Source: Rothia uropygialis (GTDB lineage: Bacteria; Actinomycetota; Actinomycetes; Actinomycetales; Micrococcaceae). From it: a stretch of DNA of 64,000 nt. Where the stretch lies: positions 558,001-622,000 of the forward strand of contig NZ_NOIS01000002.1 of the NCBI RefSeq assembly GCF_004137765.1. Direction: 5' to 3'. Every line of letters begins with the position of its first letter. Position 1 is the stretch's first letter. Below, piece after piece: positions 36,485 through 44,794 of this stretch. The notes beneath the pieces were generated by a model. It ran no database searches. It was not told the origin of the DNA and saw only the letters and a program-made list of their open reading frames with translations. A program made the translations under genes and the position numbers.

Positions 36485-37228
36485 GTGTCGTCTCAGTCTG
36501 CCAAGAACGGCAAGCTCACGCGTGAGGAAAAGCGCGAAGAGAAGCGCAAGAAGAAGGGCTCCAAGCCCGGCTATTTCGCCCAGATGAAGCAAGTCTTCAC
36601 CATGACCCGTAAGTCGGATCCCAACATCACGTGGATCCTCCTTCTGGCGGGTTTGGTGACTCTTTTGATTTTCCTGCTCGTGGGCGTGCTTCTGCACAAC
36701 TGGATAACATGGCTCATCATCGGCATTCCCGTAGCAGTCCTGGTTTGCGTGATTATCCTTTCCCGACGGGCCGAAAAGGCCGCATTCGGCCAGATCGAAG
36801 GGCAGACGGGTGCCGCGGGAGCAGCATTGTCCACTCTTCGTCGTGGTTGGATCGTGGAAGAGCAGCCCGTTGCAGTCAACCCTCGGACTCAGGATCTGGT
36901 CTTCAGAGCGTTGGGACGTCCCGGCGTCGTGCTGGTCACTGAGGGCCCCGCAAGCCGAGTGAATTCGCTGATCAGCCAGGAGAAGAAGAAGCTCAATCGC
37001 GTAGCCCCGAATGTTCCGATTCACGTCATTAAGGCTGGAAATGGTCAGGGGCAAGTTCCCCTCAAGAAAATCACCAAAACCATGAAGGGCTACTCCAAGA
37101 ATCTCACGCAACAGGAGGTACACGCGGTGAATAACCGTTTGGCGTCCTTGAACAAGGGGATGCCGATGCCCAAGGGTGTGGATCCGATGAAGGCTCGACC
37201 GGACCGTAAAGGTCTGCGCGGCCGATAA
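36485..37228 (+). CDS. DUF4191 family membrane protein
   Basis: A 247-residue actinobacterial protein of unknown function. It has a very basic N-terminus (KREEKRKKKGSKPGYFAQMKQVFTMTRKSDP), two membrane helices (about 50-70 and 73-93), and a cytoplasmic C-terminal domain with the family segments GAAGAALSTLRRGW, DLVFRALGRPGVVLVTEGP and TQQEVHAVNNRLASL. The GTG at 36485 is preceded by GAGGAAACATC, a good ribosome binding site. A TAGAAT -10 element lies at 36419-36424. The gene regularly follows lipA in Actinobacteria. It converges with an RDD gene and shares a terminator with it. Confidence 0.93.
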   Translation: MSSQSAKNGKLTREEKREEKRKKKGSKPGYFAQMKQVFTMTRKSDPNITWILLLAGLVTLLIFLLVGVLLHNWITWLIIGIPVAVLVCVIILSRRAEKAAFGQIEGQTGAAGAALSTLRRGWIVEEQPVAVNPRTQDLVFRALGRPGVVLVTEGPASRVNSLISQEKKKLNRVAPNVPIHVIKAGNGQGQVPLKKITKTMKGYSKNLTQQEVHAVNNRLASLNKGMPMPKGVDPMKARPDRKGLRGR

Positions 37229-37240
37229 GCCAGCTCATTG

Positions 37241-37278
37241 CAAAAAGGCCCCCAACCGTCAGGTTGGGGGCCTTTTTG
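37241..37278. terminator. Bidirectional terminator between DUF4191 and RDD genes
   Basis: A perfect 17-bp stem (37241-37257 with 37262-37278), loop GTCA, with A5 and T5 at its base, so it can act on both strands. Confidence 0.93.
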
Positions 37279-37286
37279 TGAGTGGC

Positions 37287-37763
37287 TCAGCGAATACGGA
37301 CGAGGAGCGTCCCGACGGCTCGATCCTGCAGCCCACGTCCGTCCTCGTCGACCACCAGGATCGGAATAACCACGGTGACGAGGAGACTGCGCAGAAACGC
37401 CTTGGCGAAACCGGCGGGTTCCCCACCAATGGTCTGAACCTGCATCCCGAATGCAAAGTGCCCCAGAGTGTGCCCCATGAAACCAACGAGCAACCCCTGG
37501 TAGACCCAGAATACGATGGAAGGCGCCAGCGAATGCACCAGAGAGTCCCCCGAGCCGAGCAGCAGGTGGCTGATTCCCAAACAGATGACCCAGTCCACAA
37601 TCAGCGCCAGAATACGCCAGGGTACGGTCGCCAGTGAGCCTTTGCCCCGTTCGGGTCTCCCAAAACGTTGGCCTGGATAATCCGGGCGAGCTGATGACGT
37701 CGGGGACGCTCGTTCCGGACCATGCGGGTTCTCAGAACGAGAAGGGTTTTGGTCAGTTGCCAT
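37287..37763 (-). CDS. RDD family membrane protein
   Basis: A 158-residue membrane protein of the RDD family, function unresolved. It has a polar N-terminal 45 residues, then three to four helices beginning PWRILALIVDWVICLGISHLLL; the Arg and Asp of this first helix give the family name. GHTLGHFAFGMQVQT and LQDRAVGTLLV are the other conserved segments. The gene sits back-to-back with glnA, whose regulatory region includes a GlnR-like box. RDD genes lie between lipA/DUF4191 and glnA in many relatives. Confidence 0.93.
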   Translation of the reverse strand: MATDQNPSRSENPHGPERASPTSSARPDYPGQRFGRPERGKGSLATVPWRILALIVDWVICLGISHLLLGSGDSLVHSLAPSIVFWVYQGLLVGFMGHTLGHFAFGMQVQTIGGEPAGFAKAFLRSLLVTVVIPILVVDEDGRGLQDRAVGTLLVRIR

Positions 37764-37855
37764 GAACCCAGGATATCCAAGGTGGGACTCCCATACGGGT
37801 TATGGTTGAACAAGCAATCACGCCGTTGCGGTTTGGATCGACATTGACTGGGTCT

Positions 37856-37893
37856 GTTACACGGCTGAAACATGTCAGATACAGCTGGGCAAT
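37856..37893. promoter_or_regulatory. GlnR-like nitrogen-control operator upstream of glnA
   Basis: GTTAC-n6-GAAAC-n6-GATAC-n6-GCAAT at 37856-37893 follows the actinobacterial GlnR a/b-site pattern (gTnAC-n6-GaAAC repeated). The first two boxes are perfect, the third has one change, and the fourth is weak. It lies 99-136 bp before the glnA start, as expected for a nitrogen-regulated promoter. A TTGACT is just upstream at 37843-37848. Confidence 0.6.
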
Positions 37894-37991
37894 GTCGCGA
37901 GCCTACCGTAAGCAGCAGAAAGCACAAGGGCGTTCCTGAGGAGGGAACGGCCGGTGTGATCGCGTTGAGCAATCTAAGGAGAACTCCGACC

Positions 37992-39416
37992 ATGTTCGAA
38001 AATGCCCAGGAAGTGCTGGACTATATTCAGAAAGAGGATGTCGTCTTCATCGATATCCGGTTCACCGATCTTCCCGGTGTTCAGCAGCACTTCAACCTCC
38101 CGGCAAAATCCATCGACGATGATTTCTTCGTCAACGGGCAGCTCTTCGATGGGTCGTCTATTCGGGGTTTCCAGGGAATTGCCGAGTCCGATATGCAGCT
38201 CATTCCCGACCCCAAGTCGGCTTTCGTGGATCCCTTCCGCGTGGAGAAAACCCTGGTCCTGACCTGCTCGATCGTCAATCCTCGCACCGGCGATCCTTAC
38301 CATCGTGATCCGCGCGGCGTCGCAGAGCGCGCGGAAGCGTACCTCAATTCCACCGGCATCGCCGATATCGCGAATTTCGCTTCCGAAGCAGAGTTCTTCA
38401 TCTTCGAGGACGTCCGCTACCAGGTTTCCCCTGAACACACTTTTTACCGCGTGGATTCCGACGAGGCGCCCTGGAATTCGGGCCGCAAGGAAGAAGACGG
38501 AAACCTCGGCAACAAGACTTTGACCAAGGGCGGGTATTTCCCCGTTGCTCCTCAGGACAAGCAAGCCGACCTGAGAGACGCCATTTCGGTGACTTTGGAC
38601 GAGGTCGGTTTGGAGGTCGAGCGCGCGCACCACGAGGTTGGGGCACCCGGCCAGGCCGAAATCAACTACAAGTACAACACTATGACGCTCGCCGCCGACG
38701 ATCTCCTGAAGTTCAAATACATTGTCAAGAACGTCGCGGACGCATTCGGCAAGTCGGCGACCTTCATGCCGAAGCCCGTCTTCGGCGACAACGGTTCGGG
38801 TATGCATTGTCACCAGTCGCTGTGGAAGGGCGGTGAGCCGTTGTTCTTCGACGAGCGCGGTTACGCAAACCTTTCTGACGTCGCCCGTTGGTACATCGGT
38901 GGGTTGCTGGAGCACTCTTCTTCGGTTTTGGCGTTCACCAACCCCACGGTCAACTCCTACAAGCGCTTGGTGAAGGGCTACGAAGCCCCTGTCAACATGG
39001 TGTACTCGCAGGGCAACCGCTCTGCCGGCATCCGTATCCCGATCACCGGGTCCAACCCCAAGGCGAAGCGACTCGAATTCCGGGCACCCGACCCCTCGTG
39101 CAATCCGTATCTGGCGTTCGCCGCTCAGCTCATGGCCGGCCTGGACGGTATTCGTAACCGCATCGAGCCCCCGGAGCCGATTGACAAAGACCTCTACGAA
39201 CTGCCCCCTGAGGAGGCCAAGGACATCAAGACGGCACCTGCTAGCCTCGACGAGGCTCTTGAAGCCCTGGAGCAGGATCACGAATTCTTGCTGGCCGGGG
39301 ACGTCTTCACCGAAGACCTGATCCAGACGTGGATCGACTACAAGCGCGAGAACGAGTTGGAGCCGCTCTCGCTGGTCCCGCACCCGTTGGAGTTCCAGCT
39401 CTACTACGGGGTCTGA
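37992..39416 (+). CDS. glnA: Glutamine synthetase type I
   Basis: A 474-residue dodecameric enzyme making glutamine from glutamate, ammonia and ATP. Conserved segments include [30 protein letters not shown] (Glu metal ligand), [28 protein letters not shown] (ammonium and metal site), [19 protein letters not shown] and [20 protein letters not shown]. The adenylylation tyrosine is in [11 protein letters not shown], so GlnE (45042-48128) can inactivate it. The ATG at 37992 is taken because AAGGAG lies 10 nt upstream and the sequence then matches the family start [13 protein letters not shown] GlnR-like box and a strong terminator flank it. Confidence 0.97.
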   Translation: MFENAQEVLDYIQKEDVVFIDIRFTDLPGVQQHFNLPAKSIDDDFFVNGQLFDGSSIRGFQGIAESDMQLIPDPKSAFVDPFRVEKTLVLTCSIVNPRTGDPYHRDPRGVAERAEAYLNSTGIADIANFASEAEFFIFEDVRYQVSPEHTFYRVDSDEAPWNSGRKEEDGNLGNKTLTKGGYFPVAPQDKQADLRDAISVTLDEVGLEVERAHHEVGAPGQAEINYKYNTMTLAADDLLKFKYIVKNVADAFGKSATFMPKPVFGDNGSGMHCHQSLWKGGEPLFFDERGYANLSDVARWYIGGLLEHSSSVLAFTNPTVNSYKRLVKGYEAPVNMVYSQGNRSAGIRIPITGSNPKAKRLEFRAPDPSCNPYLAFAAQLMAGLDGIRNRIEPPEPIDKDLYELPPEEAKDIKTAPASLDEALEALEQDHEFLLAGDVFTEDLIQTWIDYKRENELEPLSLVPHPLEFQLYYGV

Positions 39417-39449
39417 TTTCCGCTCAAGCTTGCATGCCTGAAATTTCGG

Positions 39450-39476
39450 GGGGGTAGCGCATTATGCGCTACCCCC
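39450..39476 (+). terminator. Intrinsic terminator of glnA
   Basis: A perfect 12-bp stem, GGGGGTAGCGCA with TGCGCTACCCCC, around a TTA loop, followed by GATTTTTG. It starts 34 nt after the glnA stop. Confidence 0.93.
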
Positions 39477-39484
39477 GATTTTTG

Positions 39485-39920
39485 TGTATATCCCCATGTG
39501 TAGGGTATGTCGTCGTCTCGCCGATCCGGCTGCCTACCGGATACCCTCACCATCGTCAACGAGCGGATGTACGTACGTGCCCGGCAAAAGGCAGTAGGAG
39601 CGATGACGCCCGCCCTCCAGCAGTTCATCGCTTCCAGGGTTGCCGCCAACCGGCAGAAATTCATATCGAAAATCTGGTTTAGTTGCCTCCCCCGGCAAGG
39701 ACTAGTACGCATGCGCCACCCACGGCCTTGGCCCTGGGCTAGCCGACCCCGGTACCGGTCGGACAACTTTCCACGCCGGAGCGGCAAACTAAGTTTCTGG
39801 CGCCACTCAACGCATGCAGTGACAGAGCGAGCGTACGGGCAAGCCAGTCCACCGAATCCATAAGAGACGGGAGGCAGGGAGCTCCCCTACCTCACGCTAG
39901 CCCAACGATAGGGCTCCGGA
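39485..39920. other. 436-bp intergenic region without a credible gene
   Basis: Open frames here (for example 39507-39863) have a composition and pattern unlike real proteins and no homology I recognise. The stretch contains one strong hairpin (CCGACC at 39743-39748 with GGTCGG at 39757-39762, with a self-complementary loop) and several short palindromes. It marks the left border of the accessory island and could hold a small RNA or a remnant of a lost gene. Confidence 0.5.
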
Positions 39921-40118
39921 TCAGTGCCCCTTTTCCGAGCCGTCGGAACGACGATCTCGGGCGTGACCGAACATGCCGACGGCGATCCACATTAGAGCAA
40001 CCACCGCACCACCGATCGGCGCATACCCCTTGGGAACATCCGGCTGCAAGGCACCAAAACTGGCGCCGTACAGGATCGTGATCGCCAACGCCACGAAAAC
40101 CAGAATTTTGCGTTTCAT
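39921..40118 (-). CDS. Small membrane protein, hypothetical
   Basis: A 65-residue protein starting MKRKILVFVALAITILYGASFGAL, with two predicted membrane helices (about 4-22 and 32-50), and a charged C-terminus (HARDRRSDGSEKGH). No family was recognised. The Met at 40118 is preferred because the Lys/Arg-rich start followed at once by a hydrophobic helix is typical; Mets further upstream add polar residues. No clear ribosome binding site. It is divergent from the iron-regulated genes and may be independent of them. Confidence 0.6.
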   Translation of the reverse strand: MKRKILVFVALAITILYGASFGALQPDVPKGYAPIGGAVVALMWIAVGMFGHARDRRSDGSEKGH

Positions 40119-40239
40119 AGGATCAGTATGCGCTGGCATCGACGGAAGTGCCATAGATCACCAACCCCGGATGTGACAGAACATGACATGGGTTTGATGA
40201 GGGCATATTTCAAATCTCTAGGCGTCCGGCCCGCAACTA

Positions 40240-40268
40240 TTGTGCAAAGGCTTCCCTGGTCCTATCTT
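40240..40268 (+). promoter_or_regulatory. Promoter of the iron-box island
   Basis: TTGTGC (40240-40245), a 17-nt spacer and TATCTT (40263-40268) form a plausible housekeeping promoter. The start site would be about 40275, inside the adjoining iron box, leaving a 5' untranslated leader of about 100 nt before the coding sequence at 40376. Confidence 0.5.
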
Positions 40269-40286
40269 AAGGTTACCCTTACTTGC
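40268..40286. promoter_or_regulatory. Predicted DtxR/IdeR iron box
   Basis: TAAGGTTACCCTTACTTGC matches 12 of 19 positions of the consensus TTAGGTTAGGCTAACCTAA, including the AGGTTA half and CT.AC.T on the other side. It overlaps the predicted transcription start, the standard location for repression by an iron-loaded DtxR/IdeR regulator. It predicts that the two secreted proteins downstream are made under iron limitation. Confidence 0.55.
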
Positions 40287-40375
40287 CTGATTTGGAGGCG
40301 ATCTGGGTGCGCGGTCGGACTCTGACGAGAACCGAACGTGATTCGAACGATTACTAGCGAAAGGTGGTTTCGAGA

Positions 40376-40858
40376 ATGAAACCCTCTGCCTTCAAGCGCA
40401 TGGCCGCAGTGGCCGGGAGCACCCTCGCGCTCGTCGCGGGATCGGCAGTCATGGCACAACCGGCCAACGCGCTGAGCACCACCGATTTGAACAACATTTC
40501 GATTGTCGACCAGAAGGCGACCTATCGCCATGGCGACACGATCACCGTCAACCAGTCCGGCCTGCGGCCGGGAGTCACGTACAAGGTCGGCCAGTGCCTG
40601 TACCAGACTCACTGGAGCGGCATCCCAGGTTGCACAAATTACAAGGACGTCGTCGCAGACGCCTTCGGACGCATCACCACCAAAATCACCCTAGTTTCAC
40701 AAGGAGAGAACGTTCACAAAAACATTCCCGTCCCCGGTATCAAAAAGAAGCTCGATTTCACCGAGGATTTCTCCACAGAGATCGTTACAGTAGCTCCGCA
40801 TTCGACGGGATATATCGGAAAACAAGCCGGCGACAGCACGACGTTTAGCGTCAAGTAA
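40376..40858 (+). CDS. Secreted neocarzinostatin-like domain protein
   Basis: A 160-residue exported protein. A Sec signal peptide (about 1-33, MKPSAFKRMAAVAGSTLALVAGSAVMAQPANA) has a basic start, hydrophobic core and an A-N-A cleavage site. The mature part resembles the neocarzinostatin apoprotein fold: HGDTITVNQSGLRPGVTYKVGQC and, after a Cys, YKDVVADAFGRITTKITL, with a Cys pair (about 82 and 93) likely forming a disulfide. In Actinobacteria such immunoglobulin-like modules are found with HtaA-type surface proteins and may bind small hydrophobic molecules; binding heme or a siderophore is an inference. AAAGGTGG lies 8 nt before the ATG at 40376. It is the first gene after the iron box. Confidence 0.75.
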   Translation: MKPSAFKRMAAVAGSTLALVAGSAVMAQPANALSTTDLNNISIVDQKATYRHGDTITVNQSGLRPGVTYKVGQCLYQTHWSGIPGCTNYKDVVADAFGRITTKITLVSQGENVHKNIPVPGIKKKLDFTEDFSTEIVTVAPHSTGYIGKQAGDSTTFSVK

Positions 40859-40876
40859 CTATACGCTTCCGATATT

Positions 40877-40892
40877 CTGTCACTGGTGACAG
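40877..40892. promoter_or_regulatory. Palindrome between the two island genes
   Basis: CTGTCACTGGTGACAG has perfect 7-bp arms around TG. It may be an operator, or, with the outer ACGCT/AGCGT pairing and a T5 at 40904-40908, the terminator of the neocarzinostatin-like gene. The CTGTCA/TGACAG half-site recurs upstream of cydA. Confidence 0.4.
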
Positions 40893-40910
40893 CGTATTGC
40901 GCGTTTTTAT

Positions 40911-40948
40911 GGAAGGCGGTTCTGAGAGATTTCTCGGGACCGCCTTCC
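40911..40948 (+). terminator. Hairpin ahead of the HtaA-like gene
   Basis: GGAAGGCGGT (40911-40920) pairs perfectly with ACCGCCTTCC (40939-40948). An inner GAGA/TCTC stem sits within the 18-nt loop. It has no T-run. It ends 27 nt before the start codon, so it might also be an attenuator or mRNA-stabilising structure. Confidence 0.5.
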
Positions 40949-40975
40949 ACGCTATATTAATTCAAGGACACTTCA

Positions 40976-43900
40976 TTGAAACTCTCGCACTTACGAAGAT
41001 CAATTTCGGGGACGATTTCCATTTTAACGTCTCTCGTCCTGGCCGTTTCTGGCTTACTGTTCGTGGCGTCCCCCGCTCGGGCGGACCAAACACCCATTTC
41101 TGAAGGTCACGTTATCTGGGGAATCAAACAGTCCTGGAGAAACTACATCGGACCCGGTGCCATCCTCGACGATGGGGTCGAAGTTATCCGCGAAGGCCCC
41201 CACCAGGGCGAGTACACATGGCCCATCCGCTCCGGAACCTTCGACTCGGGCACCAATAGTCTCCACCTCGATCTCCGAGGAAAAGCACGATACAAGTCCT
41301 ACTGTTCCAAAAATACCGAACAGCCTGATCCGCGTCTCATGGAGGAGTGCCTCCTGGATAGCGAGTTCTCAAACCTGCGCCTTGATATTTCCAAGACAGA
41401 GCAGGTCATCCGAGGCGACTACACCGGGTGGCCACGTGAAGATCCTGGCGGACTCAACGGTTCAGCAATGATTACCAACAAGGACATCGTTCTCGCGAAA
41501 ATCGACCTGTCGACCGGGTCTCTGGACCAGCACGACGATCAGGTCTCTTGGTCCGGGTTGTCCACCGCTAGCGGTGCTGACTTCGCACTTTATCCGGGAG
41601 GTACGCGATTTGACGACCTCGAATTCCACTACACCGGGCCGAGTGGTGTACCGGAGATTGAGGAGCAGTTCAACAATCCCAGGACCCCGCATTTTGAGCC
41701 GGGCGCCGCATGGGTCAAGGAGTTCACGTCCGTTGGGAGGACCTTCGAAAAGGGGCAGAGGGACGTGCAGCTCGATGAGGAGCACAACCTGATCTATGTG
41801 ATCGACATGAGCTTGGAAGCCGCGCCGGATGGCAGGAGAATAACCGCCTTGGATGCGACGTCGCTCCGAGAGCTGGGCCAAACCACGGTGCCATCGACAC
41901 CGGATTCCCAAGAGCTCAACATGATCGATCCTACGCGCGGTTCGCTGATATCGCTGGCAGTCAAGCGCAAGGCATCAGATTCTGCTTCCTCCCTTGAGGT
42001 CATTGCTTTCGCTACCGAGTATGAGGAGGATAAGGGCCAGCTGAAGAGCCGCGAAATTTCCCGGACCGAGACGCCCGGAGACGAGTTCGGGCGACTCACT
42101 TGGGACGGCACAAAGAGCAGCTTCCTGTTCCTGACCTCAGTCAAGGAGCCAAACGGCAAGTACGGGGCTCACCTCACATGGATAAACCCACGAACAGGCG
42201 CATGGACTCATGCCGGACCTGTTATGGCGCCAACCGAAGTCCCGGGCTTGGGAGATCATTCCACAGAATACGATCCTTTCAATGGACTTCTCACGAATCC
42301 AGCACACGATGGGAACCTCGCCGTACTACGGGACGGTTCCATCGTTCTACCCTCGGCCGAAGGCGGATATATTTTCCCCGATGGTCGCGGGATTCCCGTC
42401 CCCGTTATGCGAATCAACCCGTCCGAGATGTCGGCAGAATATATACCCGGGACCATTGCTGACCCTGTGACCTTCTACGGACAAGAGGTACGGACTGGTT
42501 TTGAGAATGCGAAGACGACCAAAGACGGATCGGTAAGGTTATACGGAAACAGGTTTGGAAACAGTTTGGCTACCATTGATATAGTCGATGGCAAAGCAAA
42601 TGTCACACGTAAACCCACCCGAATATCTGACAAGACAAATTCCCCAAAGTCACTCCAATTTTATAACCGAGAGAATATTGAATACCTTCTCGACTTCTAC
42701 TCCCAAGACGTGTATGCAGTTCGGGACAGTAAACTCTTGAAAACATACACGTTCCCGGAAACTCAACGAGTCACGGAAAACAACAACACACTGGACGTCA
42801 CCAGAGACGGTGACCTCATCATGCAGGTCATGGATCCTGAGACAGGTCTTCCCGGTGTTCGTCGGTTTGACCTCAAGGGGTATACACCGCAGGTACTCGA
42901 AAGCCCGCAATCGAAATCAGTGAACTTGGGCACCGAGGATTCCATGGACCTTGACTTCACAGTCAATGGCAAGGACGTCGATTCGATCCGCTGGCAGGTC
43001 AAGAAACCCGGAGAGCTCAGGTTCGTGGATATTCCGGGCGCCACCACACGTAGGCTCGAGATCAATGCACATGCCTCAGACCGGGACTCGGTTTACCGGG
43101 CCGTGCTGACGAATGCCTACGGCTCCGTCGTCAGTGACGAAGCGGCCCTGACTCTTCGCCAGACTCCTTCGTTCATCGCTCAGCCGACCTCGTTGGATGT
43201 TCTTTCCGGTAACAAGGCCGTGTTCCGGGCTACGGCCCAAGGTATTCCCGAGCCCGCGTTAACTTGGGAAGAGCGCTCCCACGGCGGTCCATGGGAAGCG
43301 GTGCAGGCCGAGAATGTTCAGGGCGAGGGCAGCCTGACTACGCTGACCTTGAACGATGTTGCCGAGGCCAAGTCCGGAACGGAATACCGTGTCAAAGCCG
43401 TCGCCGAAGGCCACGATCCTGTCTATTCCGATCCGGCAACGCTGACCGTCCACCCCCGCACCGAGATTCCTTCGGAAGGGATCAATGTCGAGGGCGCAAC
43501 CTTCCAATGGGGCATCAGCGGAATCGTCCAGGAAAAACCTCCGTTCGGCACCGCGAACTACCTGTCCGCAGGCACCTCGCACGGCACCAAAGACTCCTAC
43601 AAGTCCTCCGAGGATGACGTGACCGTGATTCGCCAGAAACGTGATGGGGCGACCTCATCAGTGGATTGGGAGTCCAGGGCAGCCCACGTCGGGGATCCCA
43701 ACCTCGAACAGGCTATCCGACTCAGCAACGGCTCCGGCCATCTGAATGCGGATGGCTCCGGCGAAATCCGGTGGAAAGGTGCGTTCAGCGTCAACTTCTA
43801 CGACGGTCTCGTTCCCTTCACGGTGAACAATCTGCGCCTGCAAACCGATGCGCACGGTCAAGGACGGCTGATCGGCGACCTGTCCGGCTATGGTTCGTCC

Positions 43901-44794
43901 CAGGACGATCCCTTCCATAAGAAACAGGTCCAAGACAGGAAGGACGTCGAACTGGCCACCTTCCCACTCGGAACCGGTCTGGATCTCAGAGGCACCACCT
44001 CCATCTCCCCCAACTACGCGGGAGTGAAGGTCAACCTGCCCGAGGCCGCCACACCCCAAAAAACCGACGGGGAAAACTGGGGATCATGGCCCCAATCCAT
44101 GGTCGACTTCCAGCTGACCACAGGCCTCTCCTCCTACTGGTACTCCTCGGGCGGATCCGGGGACCCCAAGAAGCCAGGTTCGCCGTTCCAGGTCACGCTG
44201 AAAGCCACTGCGGAGACCCCGACGCCGCCGGACAAGGAGAAACCGGTTAAGGAACCGCCCGCGCCTTCCACCGGACCGACGGCCCGCGCAGTGGCGCCGT
44301 CGGCCCCGGAGAAACAGCCGACGGATTCGGGGAACGAGGCTTCGGATTCGCGAACCGAAAGCCCCGACCCCGTGCAAGGGAAGACGGCCCCGTCCCAGGA
44401 GCCTTCAGCACACACGGGCCCGTCCGCATCTGTAACGACCCCGGGGTCAGGAGCCGATCATTCGACCGAAACCGGCCAGACGACCGGAACCGGGCAGACA
44501 ACCGGTCACGATCAGAACGGCACATCGACCCGTACGGAGCCGAGCCGGAGTGCTCAAGAAGGTGCGAAAGACTCCGGCCGACAAGGTGATGAGGCGTCTG
44601 ACCAGGGCGCTGCTTCACCTACGCAGGAGTCGACCGACAAGGGCGGCCACGCAGACGGACTGGCACACACCGGTGCCCAGATCGCGAGCGTCCTGACCAT
44701 AGCGCTCATGTTCCTTTCGCTGGGTGCCGTGGCCGTGTGGCTGGTGCTACGACGACGTCCTGCTCACTCGGGGAGGCCCCGGCACAGGGGCTGA
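40976..44794 (+). CDS. Sortase-anchored multi-domain HtaA-like surface protein
   Basis: A 1272-residue wall protein. A signal peptide ends at about 36 (ASPARA). First HtaA-like domain about 43-221 (HVIWGIKQSWRNYIG; GGTRFDDLEFHYTG). A long beta-rich, probably propeller-like region about 235-635 contains DEEHNLIYVID-type strands. Two Ig-like domains follow (about 636-725 and 727-830, with SFIAQPTSLDVLSGNKAVFRA), then a second HtaA-like domain (about 835-1070, GATFQWGISGIV). A Pro/Thr/Ser/Glu-rich stalk leads to LAHTG (1229-1233), a membrane helix and RRRPAHSGRPRHRG, a class E-type sortase signal. HtaA domains carry heme in corynebacteria; here the usual His is not seen in either domain, and only the first keeps the Tyr (about 57). 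The TTG at 40976 has AAGGA 8 nt upstream. About 42.5-42.8 kb is AT-richer and includes TTA and ATA codons. Confidence 0.8.
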   Translation: MKLSHLRRSISGTISILTSLVLAVSGLLFVASPARADQTPISEGHVIWGIKQSWRNYIGPGAILDDGVEVIREGPHQGEYTWPIRSGTFDSGTNSLHLDLRGKARYKSYCSKNTEQPDPRLMEECLLDSEFSNLRLDISKTEQVIRGDYTGWPREDPGGLNGSAMITNKDIVLAKIDLSTGSLDQHDDQVSWSGLSTASGADFALYPGGTRFDDLEFHYTGPSGVPEIEEQFNNPRTPHFEPGAAWVKEFTSVGRTFEKGQRDVQLDEEHNLIYVIDMSLEAAPDGRRITALDATSLRELGQTTVPSTPDSQELNMIDPTRGSLISLAVKRKASDSASSLEVIAFATEYEEDKGQLKSREISRTETPGDEFGRLTWDGTKSSFLFLTSVKEPNGKYGAHLTWINPRTGAWTHAGPVMAPTEVPGLGDHSTEYDPFNGLLTNPAHDGNLAVLRDGSIVLPSAEGGYIFPDGRGIPVPVMRINPSEMSAEYIPGTIADPVTFYGQEVRTGFENAKTTKDGSVRLYGNRFGNSLATIDIVDGKANVTRKPTRISDKTNSPKSLQFYNRENIEYLLDFYSQDVYAVRDSKLLKTYTFPETQRVTENNNTLDVTRDGDLIMQVMDPETGLPGVRRFDLKGYTPQVLESPQSKSVNLGTEDSMDLDFTVNGKDVDSIRWQVKKPGELRFVDIPGATTRRLEINAHASDRDSVYRAVLTNAYGSVVSDEAALTLRQTPSFIAQPTSLDVLSGNKAVFRATAQGIPEPALTWEERSHGGPWEAVQAENVQGEGSLTTLTLNDVAEAKSGTEYRVKAVAEGHDPVYSDPATLTVHPRTEIPSEGINVEGATFQWGISGIVQEKPPFGTANYLSAGTSHGTKDSYKSSEDDVTVIRQKRDGATSSVDWESRAAHVGDPNLEQAIRLSNGSGHLNADGSGEIRWKGAFSVNFYDGLVPFTVNNLRLQTDAHGQGRLIGDLSGYGSSQDDPFHKKQVQDRKDVELATFPLGTGLDLRGTTSISPNYAGVKVNLPEAATPQKTDGENWGSWPQSMVDFQLTTGLSSYWYSSGGSGDPKKPGSPFQVTLKATAETPTPPDKEKPVKEPPAPSTGPTARAVAPSAPEKQPTDSGNEASDSRTESPDPVQGKTAPSQEPSAHTGPSASVTTPGSGADHSTETGQTTGTGQTTGHDQNGTSTRTEPSRSAQEGAKDSGRQGDEASDQGAASPTQESTDKGGHADGLAHTGAQIASVLTIALMFLSLGAVAVWLVLRRRPAHSGRPRHRG

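Noticed and set aside
39507-39863. A 118-codon open frame between glnA and the small membrane protein gene
   Set aside because: No ribosome binding site, no recognisable motif, Arg/Pro/Ser-rich shadow-like composition and overlap with an opposite-strand frame.
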